A stretch of DNA of 64,000 nt, taken from contig CBDDII010000003.1 of assembly GCA_965228905.1 (NCBI GenBank), forward strand, positions 2,170,001 to 2,234,000. Reading direction: 5' to 3'. The notes beneath the pieces are model-generated. The model made no database searches. It saw only the letters and a list, made by a program, of their open reading frames with translations, and was not told where the DNA came from. The stretch comes from CALKXV01 sp965228905 (GTDB lineage Bacteria; Pseudomonadota; Alphaproteobacteria; Rhodobacterales; Rhodobacteraceae). Shown here piece by piece: positions 41,069 through 50,677 of the stretch. The position numbers and the translations under genes are program-made. Position 1 is the stretch's first letter. Each line of letters opens with the position of its first letter.

Positions 41069-42144
41069 GGGGCTTTCTCGGGAAATAATTCGGCTAGGCC
41101 CTTTGCACTGGCGGGCGCGATGCCGCGTTCGGTGATGAGGCCGGTGACAAGCCTTGCGGGTGTCACGTCGAAGGCGGGGTTGGCGGCGGGAGTGGTTTCG
41201 GGGGTGACGCGGACTTCGGCGATGCCGTTCGCGCCGGTGCCTTGAACGTGGGTCACTTCGTGGGCGTTGCGGTCTTCGATGGGGATCTCGGCAATGCCGT
41301 CCGAGACGCTCCAGTCGATGGTGGGCGAGGGCAGGGCGACATAGAAGGGTACGTTGTTGTCCCGGGCGGCGAGTGCCTTCAGGTAGGTGCCGATCTTGTT
41401 GCAAACATCGCCGGTGCGCGTGGTGCGGTCGGTGCCGGTGATGACCAGATCGACCTGCCCGTGCTGCATCAGGTGACCGCCCGCGTTGTCGGTAATATAG
41501 GCGTGCGAGATACCGTGGCTGCCCAACTCCCAGGCGGTCAGCGCGCCCTGGTTGCGGGGCCGTGTTTCATCGACCCAGACGTGGATCGGGATGCCGTCGT
41601 TTGCGGCGTGATACATGGGCGAAGTGGCCGTGCCCCAGTCGACGGTGGCCAGCCAGCCCGCGTTGCAATGGGTCAGGATGTTGACGGGGCCATCTTTCCG
41701 GGCGGCGATTTCGCGGATCAGGTTCTGCCCGTGGCGGCCTATGGAGGCGTTGATTTCAACGTCTTCTTCGGCGATTTCATCGGCAAGGGACATTGCGGCT
41801 GTGGCGCGTGCCTCAATCGGTGTGGTTTCCAGAAGGTCGCGGCACCGTTTCAGCGCCCAGGCAAGGTTGATGGCCGTGGGGCGGGTGGCGTTCAGCACCT
41901 TGGCCGCAGCAGCAAGGTTGGCGTCAGAAGGATCGCGGGCCATTTCGCGGGCCATGCCATAGGCGGCGGTCGCTCCGATCAGGGGGGCGCCGCGCACCCA
42001 CATGTCGCGGATGGCGGTTGCAAAGTCTTCAAGCGATTCAAGGGTTGCGATGCGAAAGTCGTGGGGCAGCCAGCGCTGGTCGATGATCCTGACCTGATCG
42101 TCCTCGACCCAGATCGAACGGTAGTGTTTCTGTCCAACTTTCAT
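41065..42144 (-). CDS. mtnA: S-methyl-5-thioribose-1-phosphate isomerase
   Basis: Methionine-salvage isomerase of 359 residues. It shows the family segments RGAPLIGATAAYGMA near 52, the catalytic Cys in ILTHCNAGWLA near 157 and the catalytic Asp in VITGTDRTTRTGDVCNKIGTY-like region (GTDRTT near 237). The start MKVGQKHYRS is preceded by GAGGGGCAAGC; a 12-codon upstream extension is unlikely. The stop overlaps the galM-like start. MTR-1-P isomerase and the ribose-1,5-bisphosphate-type relatives are close, but the overall match favours MtnA. Confidence 0.93.
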   Translation of the reverse strand: MKVGQKHYRSIWVEDDQVRIIDQRWLPHDFRIATLESLEDFATAIRDMWVRGAPLIGATAAYGMAREMARDPSDANLAAAAKVLNATRPTAINLAWALKRCRDLLETTPIEARATAAMSLADEIAEEDVEINASIGRHGQNLIREIAARKDGPVNILTHCNAGWLATVDWGTATSPMYHAANDGIPIHVWVDETRPRNQGALTAWELGSHGISHAYITDNAGGHLMQHGQVDLVITGTDRTTRTGDVCNKIGTYLKALAARDNNVPFYVALPSPTIDWSVSDGIAEIPIEDRNAHEVTHVQGTGANGIAEVRVTPETTPAANPAFDVTPARLVTGLITERGIAPASAKGLAELFPEKAP

Positions 42145-42210
42145 CTGCTTGCCCCTCCAAAAGTTTCGCATGCGAAACAAAGGGTTAACGGAAGTGAAAT
42201 TAATGGCGCG

Positions 42211-43200
42211 TTAACTGAGCGCACGGGCGACGTCGCGAGCAAAGTAGGTGAGGATGCCGGAACAGCCCGCGCGTTTGAAGGCGGCGAGCGTTTCGAACAT
42301 GATCGCATCGCCATCGACCCAGCCCTTGTCGGCTGCGGCCTTGATCATCGCGTATTCGCCCGAGACTTGGTAGGCGAAGACAGGAGCGCCGAACGTGTCC
42401 GACGCGCGGCGGCAGATGTCGAGATAGGACAAGCCCGGTTTTACCATCACCATGTCGGCCCCCTCGCGTAGATCACGCTCGATCAGGCGCAGGGCTTCGT
42501 CGGAATTGCCGGGATCCATCTGGTAGGTTTTCTTGTCGCCCGTCAGAAGTCCGGACGCGCCGACGGCATCGCGGAACGGGCCGTAGAAGGCCGAGGCGTA
42601 TTTGGCCGCGTAGCTGAGGATGCAGGTGTTGGAGTACCCGGCTGCCTCAAGGGCTGCGCGCATTGCACCGATCCGGCCGTCCATCATGTCGGAGGGTCCA
42701 AGGATATCGGCGCCGGCCTCGGCCTGCGCGACGGCCATCTTGACCAGCGCATCGACGCTTTCGTCGTTCACGATCACACCGTCGCGCACGATTCCGTCGT
42801 GGCCGTTGATGTTGTAGGGATCAAGGGCGATGTCGGTCATCACGGCGATTTCCGGCACGGCCTCTTTGATGGCGCGGGTCGCGCGGTTCGAGAGGTTGTC
42901 GGGGTTCCATGCCTCTTCGCAGGCTTCGGTTTTGAATTCGGTTTCGATGTAGGGGAAGAGGCAGATCGCGGGGATGCCGAGATCGGCGGCTTCGCGGGCG
43001 GCTTTGACCACGCGGTCGACGGTCAGGCGCGACACACCGGGCATAGAGGGCACGGGCGTTTCGTCGTCTATCCCGTCGCGGATGAAGACGGGCCAGATCA
43101 GGTCATCCATCGAAAGGGCGGTTTCGCGCACAAGGCGGCGCACGGCGGGCGAGGATTTGGTGCGGCGGAACCGGGTTGCCGGAAATGAACCGGTTGTCAT
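42211..43200 (-). CDS. hemB: delta-aminolevulinic acid dehydratase (porphobilinogen synthase)
   Basis: Heme and chlorophyll pathway enzyme of 329 residues joining two ALA to porphobilinogen. The Schiff-base lysines are in YAAKYASAFYGP near 198 and VMVKPGLSYLD near 250. In place of the cysteine-rich zinc site it has DIALDPYNINGHDGIV near 122, so it is the Mg-dependent class common in alphaproteobacteria. The ATG at 43200 was chosen; the 34-codon upstream extension is Arg-rich and not family-like. Confidence 0.96.
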   Translation of the reverse strand: MTTGSFPATRFRRTKSSPAVRRLVRETALSMDDLIWPVFIRDGIDDETPVPSMPGVSRLTVDRVVKAAREAADLGIPAICLFPYIETEFKTEACEEAWNPDNLSNRATRAIKEAVPEIAVMTDIALDPYNINGHDGIVRDGVIVNDESVDALVKMAVAQAEAGADILGPSDMMDGRIGAMRAALEAAGYSNTCILSYAAKYASAFYGPFRDAVGASGLLTGDKKTYQMDPGNSDEALRLIERDLREGADMVMVKPGLSYLDICRRASDTFGAPVFAYQVSGEYAMIKAAADKGWVDGDAIMFETLAAFKRAGCSGILTYFARDVARALS

Positions 43201-43316
43201 GGATTGAAGCCTTTCGTGCACAGATCTGACCCAATTGCGGTAGCCTTGCCGCCGGGACTGGTCAAGGCCTGCGGGTTTAACTAGGAACGACCTCGCGTTC
43301 AAACTTGGGGCTGACG

Positions 43317-43850
43317 TTGCATTGGTATGATTCCGTCTTCGAGGTGATCGACCTCAGATCGTTCAGTAACCTCTGGTACTGGATCGGCCTGGCGGTGTTC
43401 TGGTCGACGGTGAGTCATTGGGTTCTGGGCGTGCCTTACGATTCCGTCATGCGCGCCAAGCGGGGCAAGCCCGAGAACGCGATGGAGGATTTGCAGGATC
43501 ACGTGCGCGTCAATTCGAACCGGATCCTCTATATCGCCGAGGTTTCTGGCATCTGGATCGCGCTGTTCGGCTCGGCCTTTTTGACCGGGTTGGCGCTGGC
43601 GGCTTTTCTTTATGACATCGAGTTCGCGCAGGCGGTGTTCCTTTTGTTGGGGCCGCTTGCGATCCTCAGCCTCATGACGGTGCGCACGGCCCGCAGGATC
43701 AGGGAAAGCGACTTGCAGGGGGCCGAACTGATTTCGGCGCTGACGATGCATCGGTTCCTGACCCAGGGGATCGGCGTGATTTCGATTTTCTTCACCGCGA
43801 TGTACGGCATGTACGTGAACCTCTACGTCGGACCTTTCGGCGGATTCTGA
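43317..43850 (+). CDS. conserved membrane protein (roseobacter 'SufBCD component'-type)
   Basis: Membrane protein of 177 residues with four hydrophobic spans: near 15-33 (SNLWYWIGLAVFWSTVSHW), 75-96 (ISGIWIALFGSAFLTGLALAAF-like), 100-118 and 150-170. Relatives in Rhodobacteraceae begin with W-Y-D-x-V-F-E-x-I-D-x-R-S-F-S-N-L-W and have sometimes been labelled a component of the SufBCD complex, a label I cannot verify. I chose TTG at 43317 because GGGG lies 6 bases upstream and it matches family N-termini. Function unknown. Confidence 0.7.
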   Translation: MHWYDSVFEVIDLRSFSNLWYWIGLAVFWSTVSHWVLGVPYDSVMRAKRGKPENAMEDLQDHVRVNSNRILYIAEVSGIWIALFGSAFLTGLALAAFLYDIEFAQAVFLLLGPLAILSLMTVRTARRIRESDLQGAELISALTMHRFLTQGIGVISIFFTAMYGMYVNLYVGPFGGF

Positions 43851-43904
43851 GGCCGGGCCGTCTTGGGCGTTGACACGGGCGGTCAAGCGGTTACCCCGGC
43901 GCTC

Positions 43905-46900
43905 ATGTCCGAACCATCCCATATCACCGTCTCGGGTGCGCCTGAGGGTTTCGATGCCACGCTTGTTCTGAAAGAGCTGGCTTCGGCAGGTGTGGTCTGC
44001 CACGTGGCGCGCGACGACAAGCGGATGGCCGCGATGGCCGAGGCGCTGGCGTTCTTTGCGCCCGACGTGGCGGTTCTGACGTTTCCGGGGTGGGATTGTC
44101 TGCCCTATGACCGGGTGTCGCCGAATGCCGACATTTCGGCAGCAAGGATGGCGACGCTGGCGGGGTTGATCCACGGCGCACCGAAGTCTTTCGTAGTACT
44201 GACCACGCTCAACGCGGCGACGCAGCGGGTTCCGGCGCGGTCGGTCCTGCGTGAGGCGAGTTTCACGGCCCGTGTGGGTGACCGGGTGGACGAGGGCGCT
44301 TTGCGTGATTTCCTGGTGCGGATGGGGTTCGTGCAGGCGCCGACAGTGACGGAACCGGGCGATTACGCGATCCGGGGCGGGATCATCGACATCTTTCCGC
44401 CGGGCGAAGGCGGGCCGGTGCGGCTGGACTTCTTTGGTGACGTGCTGGACGGGGCGCGGCGCTTCGATCCCTCGACACAGCGGACGACCGAGACGTTGAA
44501 GTCGGTTGAATTGTCGCCGGTCAGCGAGGTGATCCTGGATGAAGCGGCGATAACGCGGTTTCGCCAGAATTACCGGCTGGAATTCGGCGCGGCGGGCACG
44601 GATGATCCTTTGTACGAGGCGGTGAGCGCGGGGCGCAAACACGCGGGCATCGAACATTGGTTGCCGTTCTTTCACGAAAAGCTGGAAACGCTGTTCGACT
44701 ATCTGCCCGATGCGACGGTTACGCTGGACGATCAATCCGCGGCGATGCGCGTGGCCAGGTGGGAAAGCATCGAGGACCAGTACGATGCGCGTCGCGAGGC
44801 GATGAGTGCCAAGGGGCGGGTCGACAGCGTTTACAAACCCGCGCCGCCCGATCAGCTTTATTTCGATGATGCGGCCTGGGATGGGGCGGTATCTGGCCAT
44901 CGGGTGATGCAATTCGCGCCCCTGCCACAGCCCCCCGGACCGGGGGTGATCGACGCCGGTGGCCGGATCGGGCGGGATTTCGCACCCGAGCGGCAACAAG
45001 AGAATATCTCGCTTTTCGGGGCCCTGGCGGATCATATCCGGAAAGCTGCCGAAGGCGGGCAGGTGGTGATCGCATCCTACTCGGAAGGGGCGCGGGAACG
45101 GCTTTCCGGGCTGATCGAGGATGAGGAGATCGCCGGCGCGACCTTGATCGGCGATTTCCGGGACGTGCCCGAGGGCAAGGGCGGCGTGTTCCTGGCGGTC
45201 TGGGCCTTGGAGCATGGGTTTGAAGGTAAGGATGGCCTTTGCGTCATCTCGGAACAGGACGTTCTGGGCGACCGGTTGATCCGCCAGCCGAAAAAGAAGC
45301 GCCGGGCCGAGAATTTCCTGACCGAGACCCAAAGCCTCAGCCCCGGTGATCTGATCGTGCATGTGGACCACGGGGTTGGCCGTTACATGGGGCTGGAGGT
45401 GGTCGAAGCCCTCGGCGCGCCGCACGAGTGTATCCATCTGGAATACGCCGGTGGCGATCGGCTGTTCCTGCCGGTCGAGAACATCGAGCTTTTGTCGCGC
45501 TACGGCCACGAGGAAGGTCTGTTGGATCGGCTGGGCGGCGGGGCCTGGCAGGCCAAGAAGGCGCGGTTGAAGGAACGTATCCGCGAGGTGGCCGAGCAGT
45601 TGATCCGCATTGCGGCGGAGCGGCATCTGAGGAAGGCCCCGGTGCTGGTGCCGCCGGACGGTATGTGGGATGCCTTTTCGGCGCGGTTCCCCTATCAGGA
45701 GACCGACGACCAGTTGAAAGCGATTGGCGAGACGGTCGAAGACCTCGGCTCGGGCGTGCCGATGGACCGGCTGGTCTGCGGCGACGTGGGGTTCGGCAAG
45801 ACCGAGGTCGCGATGCGGGCTGCCTTCGTTGCGGCGATGGCGGGGGTGCAGGTGGCGGTGATCGCGCCGACGACATTGCTGGCACGCCAGCACGCGGCGA
45901 GTTTCCGCGAAAGGTTCCGGGGGTTCCCGGTGGAGATTCGGCAATTGTCGCGTTTCGTCAGCGCGAAAGAGGCCGAAAAGACGCGGGATGGGTTGGCGCG
46001 GGGCACGGTGGACATCGTGATCGGCACCCATGCGGTTCTGGCGAAATCCGTGCGATTCCAGAACCTTGGTCTGTTGATCGTGGACGAGGAGCAGCATTTC
46101 GGGGTGGGCCACAAGGAACGTCTGAAGCAGTTGCGCAGCGACATCCACGTGCTGACCCTGACGGCGACGCCGATACCGCGCACACTGCAATTGAGCCTGA
46201 CCGGTGTCAGGGATCTCTCGATCATCGGCACGCCGCCCGTCGACCGCCTGGCGATCCGCACCTATGTCAGCGAATTCGACACGGTGACCCTGCGCGAGGC
46301 GCTTTTGCGCGAACACTATCGCGGGGGACAGTCGTTCTTTGTGGTTCCGCGCATCAGCGATCTGCCCGAGATCGAAGAGTGGCTGAAGGACCAGGTGCCC
46401 GAGGTTTCTTTTGTTGTCGCCCACGGCCAGATGGCGGCAGGGCAGCTTGATGACAAGATGAACGCCTTTTATGACGGCAAGTTCGACGTTCTGCTGGCGA
46501 CGACCATCGTGGAATCGGGGCTCGATATTCCGACCGCGAACACGATGATCGTGCATCGCGCGGACATGTTCGGGCTGGCGCAACTCTATCAGATCAGGGG
46601 CCGGGTCGGGCGTTCCAAGGCGCGGGCTTATGCGTACCTGACGACCAAGCCGCGCCAGAAGCTGACGCCGCAGGCCGAAAAGCGGCTGCGCGTGTTGGGA
46701 TCGCTCGATTCGCTTGGGGCGGGGTTCACGCTGGCCAGCCAGGATCTGGATATTCGCGGGGCCGGGAACCTGTTGGGCGAGGAACAATCGGGCCACATCC
46801 GCGAGGTGGGTTACGAGTTGTACCAGTCGATGCTGGAAGAGGCGATTGCCAAGATCAAGGCGGGCGAGATGGAAGGCCTGACCGAGGCCGACGATCAATG

Positions 46901-47366
46901 GGCGCCACAGATTAATCTGGGCGTTCCTGTCCTGATTCCAGAGGATTACGTGCCCGATCTTGATGTGCGTCTGGGGCTGTATCGTCGCCTGTCGTCGCTG
47001 ACGACGAAGGTGGAGTTGGAAGGGTTCGCCGCCGAGTTGATTGACCGGTTCGGGAAACTTCCGCGCGAGGTTAACACGCTCATGCTGGTCGTGCGGATCA
47101 AGGCCGAGTGCAAGAAGGCCGGCATCGCGCGGCTGGACACGGGGCCGAAGGGGGCCACGATCCAGTTCCACAACGACAAGTTCGCCAACCCGGCCGGTCT
47201 GGTCGCCTTCATGGAGGATCAGCGCGGGCTGGCGAAGGTGAAGGACAACAAGATAGTGGTGCGCCGGGACTGGAAGAAAACCAAGGACCGGGTGCAGGGC
47301 GCGTTCGCGGTGGCGCGGGATTTGGCGGCACAGGCGCGGGGGGCGATTTCTGAACAGAAATCGTAG
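43905..47366 (+). CDS. mfd: transcription-repair coupling factor
   Basis: DNA translocase of 1153 residues that removes stalled RNA polymerase and recruits UvrA. The N-terminal UvrB-like region (1-350) is followed by the RNA-polymerase-interacting CarD-like RID (LSPGDLIVHVDHGVGRYMGLE near 481), a Walker A GDVGFGKTEVAMRAAF near 626, the DEEQHFG motif near 726, helicase motifs TATPIPRTLQLSL near 757, VVESGLDIPTAN-like near 870 and QIRGRVGRSKARAYAYL near 900, and the C-terminal TRCF domain. The start MSEPSHITVSG was chosen over an upstream TTG. Confidence 0.97.
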   Translation: MSEPSHITVSGAPEGFDATLVLKELASAGVVCHVARDDKRMAAMAEALAFFAPDVAVLTFPGWDCLPYDRVSPNADISAARMATLAGLIHGAPKSFVVLTTLNAATQRVPARSVLREASFTARVGDRVDEGALRDFLVRMGFVQAPTVTEPGDYAIRGGIIDIFPPGEGGPVRLDFFGDVLDGARRFDPSTQRTTETLKSVELSPVSEVILDEAAITRFRQNYRLEFGAAGTDDPLYEAVSAGRKHAGIEHWLPFFHEKLETLFDYLPDATVTLDDQSAAMRVARWESIEDQYDARREAMSAKGRVDSVYKPAPPDQLYFDDAAWDGAVSGHRVMQFAPLPQPPGPGVIDAGGRIGRDFAPERQQENISLFGALADHIRKAAEGGQVVIASYSEGARERLSGLIEDEEIAGATLIGDFRDVPEGKGGVFLAVWALEHGFEGKDGLCVISEQDVLGDRLIRQPKKKRRAENFLTETQSLSPGDLIVHVDHGVGRYMGLEVVEALGAPHECIHLEYAGGDRLFLPVENIELLSRYGHEEGLLDRLGGGAWQAKKARLKERIREVAEQLIRIAAERHLRKAPVLVPPDGMWDAFSARFPYQETDDQLKAIGETVEDLGSGVPMDRLVCGDVGFGKTEVAMRAAFVAAMAGVQVAVIAPTTLLARQHAASFRERFRGFPVEIRQLSRFVSAKEAEKTRDGLARGTVDIVIGTHAVLAKSVRFQNLGLLIVDEEQHFGVGHKERLKQLRSDIHVLTLTATPIPRTLQLSLTGVRDLSIIGTPPVDRLAIRTYVSEFDTVTLREALLREHYRGGQSFFVVPRISDLPEIEEWLKDQVPEVSFVVAHGQMAAGQLDDKMNAFYDGKFDVLLATTIVESGLDIPTANTMIVHRADMFGLAQLYQIRGRVGRSKARAYAYLTTKPRQKLTPQAEKRLRVLGSLDSLGAGFTLASQDLDIRGAGNLLGEEQSGHIREVGYELYQSMLEEAIAKIKAGEMEGLTEADDQWAPQINLGVPVLIPEDYVPDLDVRLGLYRRLSSLTTKVELEGFAAELIDRFGKLPREVNTLMLVVRIKAECKKAGIARLDTGPKGATIQFHNDKFANPAGLVAFMEDQRGLAKVKDNKIVVRRDWKKTKDRVQGAFAVARDLAAQARGAISEQKS

Positions 47367-47387
47367 CGGAAAATCCTCATTTTCCGG
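47367..47387 (+). terminator. hairpin after mfd
   Basis: Stem CGGAAAA (47367-47373) / TTTTCCG (47380-47386) with a 6-base loop, immediately after the mfd stop and before tRNA-Leu. It may be a weak terminator. Confidence 0.45.
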
Positions 47388-47430
47388 CTTGCCCAACCCT
47401 GCAACGATACCCTATTGAGGCCCTTGGTGC

Positions 47431-47516
47431 GCCCGAGTGGCGGAATGGTAGACGCAGGGGATTCAAAATCCCCCGTTGGTAACAACGTGCGAGTTCGAGT
47501 CTCGCCTCGGGCACCA
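47431..47516 (+). tRNA. tRNA-Leu (CAA)
   Basis: Begins GCCCGAGTGGCGGAATGG and ends CTCGGGCACCA. The acceptor stem GCCCGAG/CTCGGGC is perfect, the anticodon stem GGGGA/TCCCC holds the loop with CAA, and a long variable arm (CGTTGGTAACAACG) marks a class II tRNA. CCA is encoded. It has 86 bases. Confidence 0.97.
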
Positions 47517-47538
47517 AATCCCATAAAATGCGCGGGCC

Positions 47539-48162
47539 TCAATATCGCTCCTGTGCGCCTTTGCCCGCGATGATCTTATCGCGGAATTTTTCGATCCGTC
47601 TGAGCCTTGTTTCCGGCGCCTTGGCGGCGTTGAGGTTCAAGAGATAGCTTTTCTGTCGTCCCGGTGTGAGGGCGGCAAAAGCCTCGGCCAGTTCGGGGTC
47701 GGCGTCGAGGGTGTCGGATAACTCCACCGGCATGTCGGGCAGGCGGGTGTCACGGGGCGGTTTCAAACCCTGTTCGGCATATGCCATGGCCTCATCCAGA
47801 TAGGCGCGGATCGTCGTTGCGTGCGTTGCGACATCTTCAGCGCCGGCAAAGCGGATCATGTCGGGATGGGCGGTGTTCGGGCCTTGGCGTTGCAACAGGC
47901 CTTCGGGGTCTTTCATCAGGGCGGCGTTGAAGAAGGTCAGGCGAAAATTGTCGCGAAAAGCGCCGATGATCGCGATGTTCCGCCCGGCGTGCATGTAGCA
48001 GGGATGGCCCCATTTGGCGGTTTCTTCCAGGCCAGCCTCGCGGCAGAGCTGGCGGAGGGCGGCAAGGCCTTCGGCGAAGTGCCGCGTCGCACAATCGGGC
48101 GTGTCAAAGCGGGCGCAACGTCCGCAGCCTTTTTCGAAGTAATGCGCAACATCCGTGATCAT
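47539..48162 (-). CDS. YdeI-family protein (DUF1801 plus bacteriocin-protection-type C-terminus)
   Basis: Protein of 207 residues. The N-terminal DUF1801-like domain has LRQLCREAGLEETAKWGHPCYMHAGRNIAIIGAF across 36-69. The C-terminal helical domain has LDADPELAEAFAALTPGRQKSYLLNLNAAKAPETRLRRI-type repeats, shared with YdeI/OmdA proteins. N-terminal CGRCARFDTPDC holds three cysteines. YdeI relatives have been linked to antimicrobial peptide resistance, but no mechanism is known. Tail to tail with tRNA-Leu. Confidence 0.82.
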   Translation of the reverse strand: MITDVAHYFEKGCGRCARFDTPDCATRHFAEGLAALRQLCREAGLEETAKWGHPCYMHAGRNIAIIGAFRDNFRLTFFNAALMKDPEGLLQRQGPNTAHPDMIRFAGAEDVATHATTIRAYLDEAMAYAEQGLKPPRDTRLPDMPVELSDTLDADPELAEAFAALTPGRQKSYLLNLNAAKAPETRLRRIEKFRDKIIAGKGAQERY

Positions 48163-48277
48163 GGAGGTGTCTTAGCAGGTTTCCCAGCCTCTCGCAGGGG
48201 CCAAAATAGGCGCGGCGGTCGGTCTCATCTGCCCTTAAGGTCTTGCAAATCGGCGCGGTTAATGGCCTGAAGTCCTG

Positions 48278-49000
48278 ATGAAACACTGGATTGCCTTGGT
48301 TCTGATCGGTTTGGCGGGGGCGGCGGCCCGTGCCGACGAAATGACGCTTGCGGTTGCGTCGAATTTCCTGACGACGGCGGAGACCCTTGTGGCGGAGTTC
48401 GAAGCCGAGACGGAACACGAGGTGACGTTGACCCATGGTTCGACCGGCGGGCTTTATGCCCAGGTCGATCTGGGGGCACCGTTCGATGTCTTTCTGGCCG
48501 CCGATTCCGAGCGGCCCGCGCGCCTGCGAGATAGTGGAAAGGCAATCGACGCAAAGACTTACGCGCTTGGTCGGTTGGTTCTGGTGTCACGTCTGCCGGT
48601 GACGATCGAGACTGCGCCCGAGGCTCTGGTGGGCAAGACCGTCGCCTTGGCCGATCCGACAGTTGCGCCCTATGGAAAGGCCGCGACCCGCGCGATGGAG
48701 GTGCTGCAACTGGATACGGCGACCTTCCGGCCCGTGCTGGTGGCGAACGTGGGGCAGGTGGCATCGGTCTTTGCCACGGGGAACGCGGATGTCGCCTTTG
48801 TCGCGGCCTCGCAACTGCCCCTGTTGAATGCACCCCATGTGGTGACACTGGAGGGATTGGTAGACGAGGTGCGCCAGGATGCCGCCCTTTTGGTGCGGGC
48901 CGGGGAGAACGCGGCGGCGGTCGCCTTCTGGGGTTGGCTGGACGGGGATCAGGCGCGCGGCGTGATCGCGACCGCCGGTTACGGCCTACCGGCTAAATGA
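48278..49000 (+). CDS. modA: molybdate ABC transporter substrate-binding protein
   Basis: Periplasmic protein of 240 residues. The signal peptide ends near AAARA (residue 20). The ModA core is LTLAVASNFLTT-like, then LTHGSTGGLYAQVDLGAPFDVFLAADSERP near 53-83, carrying the Ser/Thr ligands of molybdate or tungstate, and VALADPTVAPYGKAA near 122. It heads modABC and overlaps modB by ATGA. No modE or ModE box was seen. Confidence 0.93.
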   Translation: MKHWIALVLIGLAGAAARADEMTLAVASNFLTTAETLVAEFEAETEHEVTLTHGSTGGLYAQVDLGAPFDVFLAADSERPARLRDSGKAIDAKTYALGRLVLVSRLPVTIETAPEALVGKTVALADPTVAPYGKAATRAMEVLQLDTATFRPVLVANVGQVASVFATGNADVAFVAASQLPLLNAPHVVTLEGLVDEVRQDAALLVRAGENAAAVAFWGWLDGDQARGVIATAGYGLPAK

Positions 49001-49668
49001 GTGTCTGGCCCGCCATCTGGCTGACCCTGCAACTTGCCGCCGTGACCACGGCCATCCTGATGGTGATTGCCATGCCCCTTGGCTGGTGGCTGGCAACGAC
49101 AAGGGCGAAGACGAAACCTTTGTTCGAGGCGATCACGACGCTGCCGCTGGTTTTGCCGCCGACGGTGCTGGGGTTCTACCTGTTGGTCATCATGCGCCCC
49201 GATGCGCCCCTTGGCGGTCTGTTCCTGCGCGCCACGGGCGAAACGCTGGCCTTCAGTTTCACGGGGTTGGTCATCGCCTCGGTCGTCTATTCGTTGCCCT
49301 TTGCCGTTCAGCCGATGCAGACCGCGTTTCGAGCGGTGCCGCAGACCACGCTGGATGCCGCGCGGATGCTGGGGGCGGGGCCGCGGGATGCGTTCTTTTC
49401 GGTGTCATTGCCGATGGCTAGTCGGGGGGCCGTGACGGCGGCGGTTCTGTCCTTTGCCCATACGGTTGGGGAATTCGGTGTGGTGCTGATGGTGGGGGGC
49501 AATATTCCGGGCAAGACGCGGGTGATTTCGATCGAGATATTCTCGGCCGTCGAGACGCTGGATTACCGGACGGCGCATGTCCTGTCGGCGTGGTTGTTGA
49601 TCCTGTCGCTGGTGGGGCTGACGTTGGTCTATGTGTTCAACCGGCGCGGGGGATCGCGCTTTGGCTGA
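48997..49668 (+). CDS. modB: molybdate ABC transporter permease
   Basis: Inner-membrane permease of 223 residues with five spans, beginning WPAIWLTLQLAAVTTAILMVI. The family signature LPLVLPPTVLGFYLL lies near 49-63 and the permease loop LDAARMLGAGPRDAFFSV near 118-135. Coupled to modA (ATGA), and its last 8 bases overlap modC. Confidence 0.95.
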   Translation: MSVWPAIWLTLQLAAVTTAILMVIAMPLGWWLATTRAKTKPLFEAITTLPLVLPPTVLGFYLLVIMRPDAPLGGLFLRATGETLAFSFTGLVIASVVYSLPFAVQPMQTAFRAVPQTTLDAARMLGAGPRDAFFSVSLPMASRGAVTAAVLSFAHTVGEFGVVLMVGGNIPGKTRVISIEIFSAVETLDYRTAHVLSAWLLILSLVGLTLVYVFNRRGGSRFG

Positions 49669-50677
49669 CACGCTGGAGTTTCGGGTCAAGCTGTCGCGCG
49701 GGGCGGCCTTCACGCTTGATGTGGCCGAAAGCATTCCCCTGGAGGGCGTGACCGCGCTGGTCGGGCCGTCGGGCGGTGGGAAGACCTCGCTTTTGCGAAG
49801 CCTTGCAGGGCTGGAACGCGGGATCAAAGGCGAGGTGCGGTTTCGCGGGCGCGACTGGTCGGGTAAGGGCGGCGAGGTTGCGCCGCAGGATCGGCGTATC
49901 GGCTTTGTCTTTCAAAGCCCGGCGTTGTTTCCCCATCTGGATGTGGCAGGCAATCTGGCCTATGGCGCGCGGCGGCGCGAGGTGGCGAGTTACGAGGCAA
50001 TCATCGACGCGCTGGACCTTGGGCCTTTGCTGAAGCGGCGGGTGCAGGGCTTGTCGGGCGGTGAGGCGCGGCGGGTCTCGCTTGGCCGGGCCATGGCCTC
50101 GAACCCCGAGGTTCTGTTCCTGGATGAACCCTTGAGCGGGCTCGACGCGGCCAAGAAGGCCGACCTTCTGCCCTATATCGGCCGTGCGGTGGCCGAGGCG
50201 CAGGTGCCCGCCCTTTACGTCACCCATTCCGCCACCGAGGTCACCGCCTTGGCCGACCGGGTGCTTGGCATCTCGAAAGGTCGGTTGACGGGTTGGGAAG
50301 TGCCGCCACCGCGATTGCAGTCCCGCGTCGTTTCGGTGGAAGGCGGCCTGATGCGGGTGATGGTCGAAGGGGCGTCGCCCGGCGACGGTGCGTTGTTTTC
50401 GCTGCCGGTGATCGCGAAGATCGGCGAACGGGTCGGGTTGGGCCTGCCGGGGGAAAGCATCCTTGTGTCGACCGACCCGCCGGGGCGGAGCGATGCACTG
50501 GCCACGCTGCCGGTGCGCGTCGTCGAGGGGGCGGGCGGGCTGACGGTGGACGTCTTTGGCCAGACGATCACCTTGCCAAGGGGCGGGCCGCAGGTGATCG
50601 GGGCCGAGATGTGGCTGTCGATCCTGAAGATCCAGCCGCGACCCGAGCCGAGCGATTCGGCGAAAAATCGCCGATAG
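49661..50677 (+). CDS. modC: molybdate ABC transporter ATP-binding protein
   Basis: ATPase of 338 residues. Walker A GPSGGGKTSLLRSLAG near 32, the Q-loop FQSPALFPHLDVAGNLAYG near 79, signature LSGGEARRVSLGRA near 125 and Walker B VLFLDEPLSGLDAAKK near 147. The C-terminal third resembles the molybdate-binding TOBE region. It starts with TTG (LADTLEF) inside the end of modB, after GCGGGGGA. A short inverted repeat CGGCGA-N4-TCGCCG spans the last codons (50658-50673). Confidence 0.93.
   Translation: MADTLEFRVKLSRGAAFTLDVAESIPLEGVTALVGPSGGGKTSLLRSLAGLERGIKGEVRFRGRDWSGKGGEVAPQDRRIGFVFQSPALFPHLDVAGNLAYGARRREVASYEAIIDALDLGPLLKRRVQGLSGGEARRVSLGRAMASNPEVLFLDEPLSGLDAAKKADLLPYIGRAVAEAQVPALYVTHSATEVTALADRVLGISKGRLTGWEVPPPRLQSRVVSVEGGLMRVMVEGASPGDGALFSLPVIAKIGERVGLGLPGESILVSTDPPGRSDALATLPVRVVEGAGGLTVDVFGQTITLPRGGPQVIGAEMWLSILKIQPRPEPSDSAKNRR

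Noticed and set aside
43299..47396. 1365-codon open frame antisense to mfd
   Set aside because: Shadow of the high-GC codon pattern of mfd; the translation is Arg/Pro/His-rich without domains, while the plus strand encodes a full Mfd.
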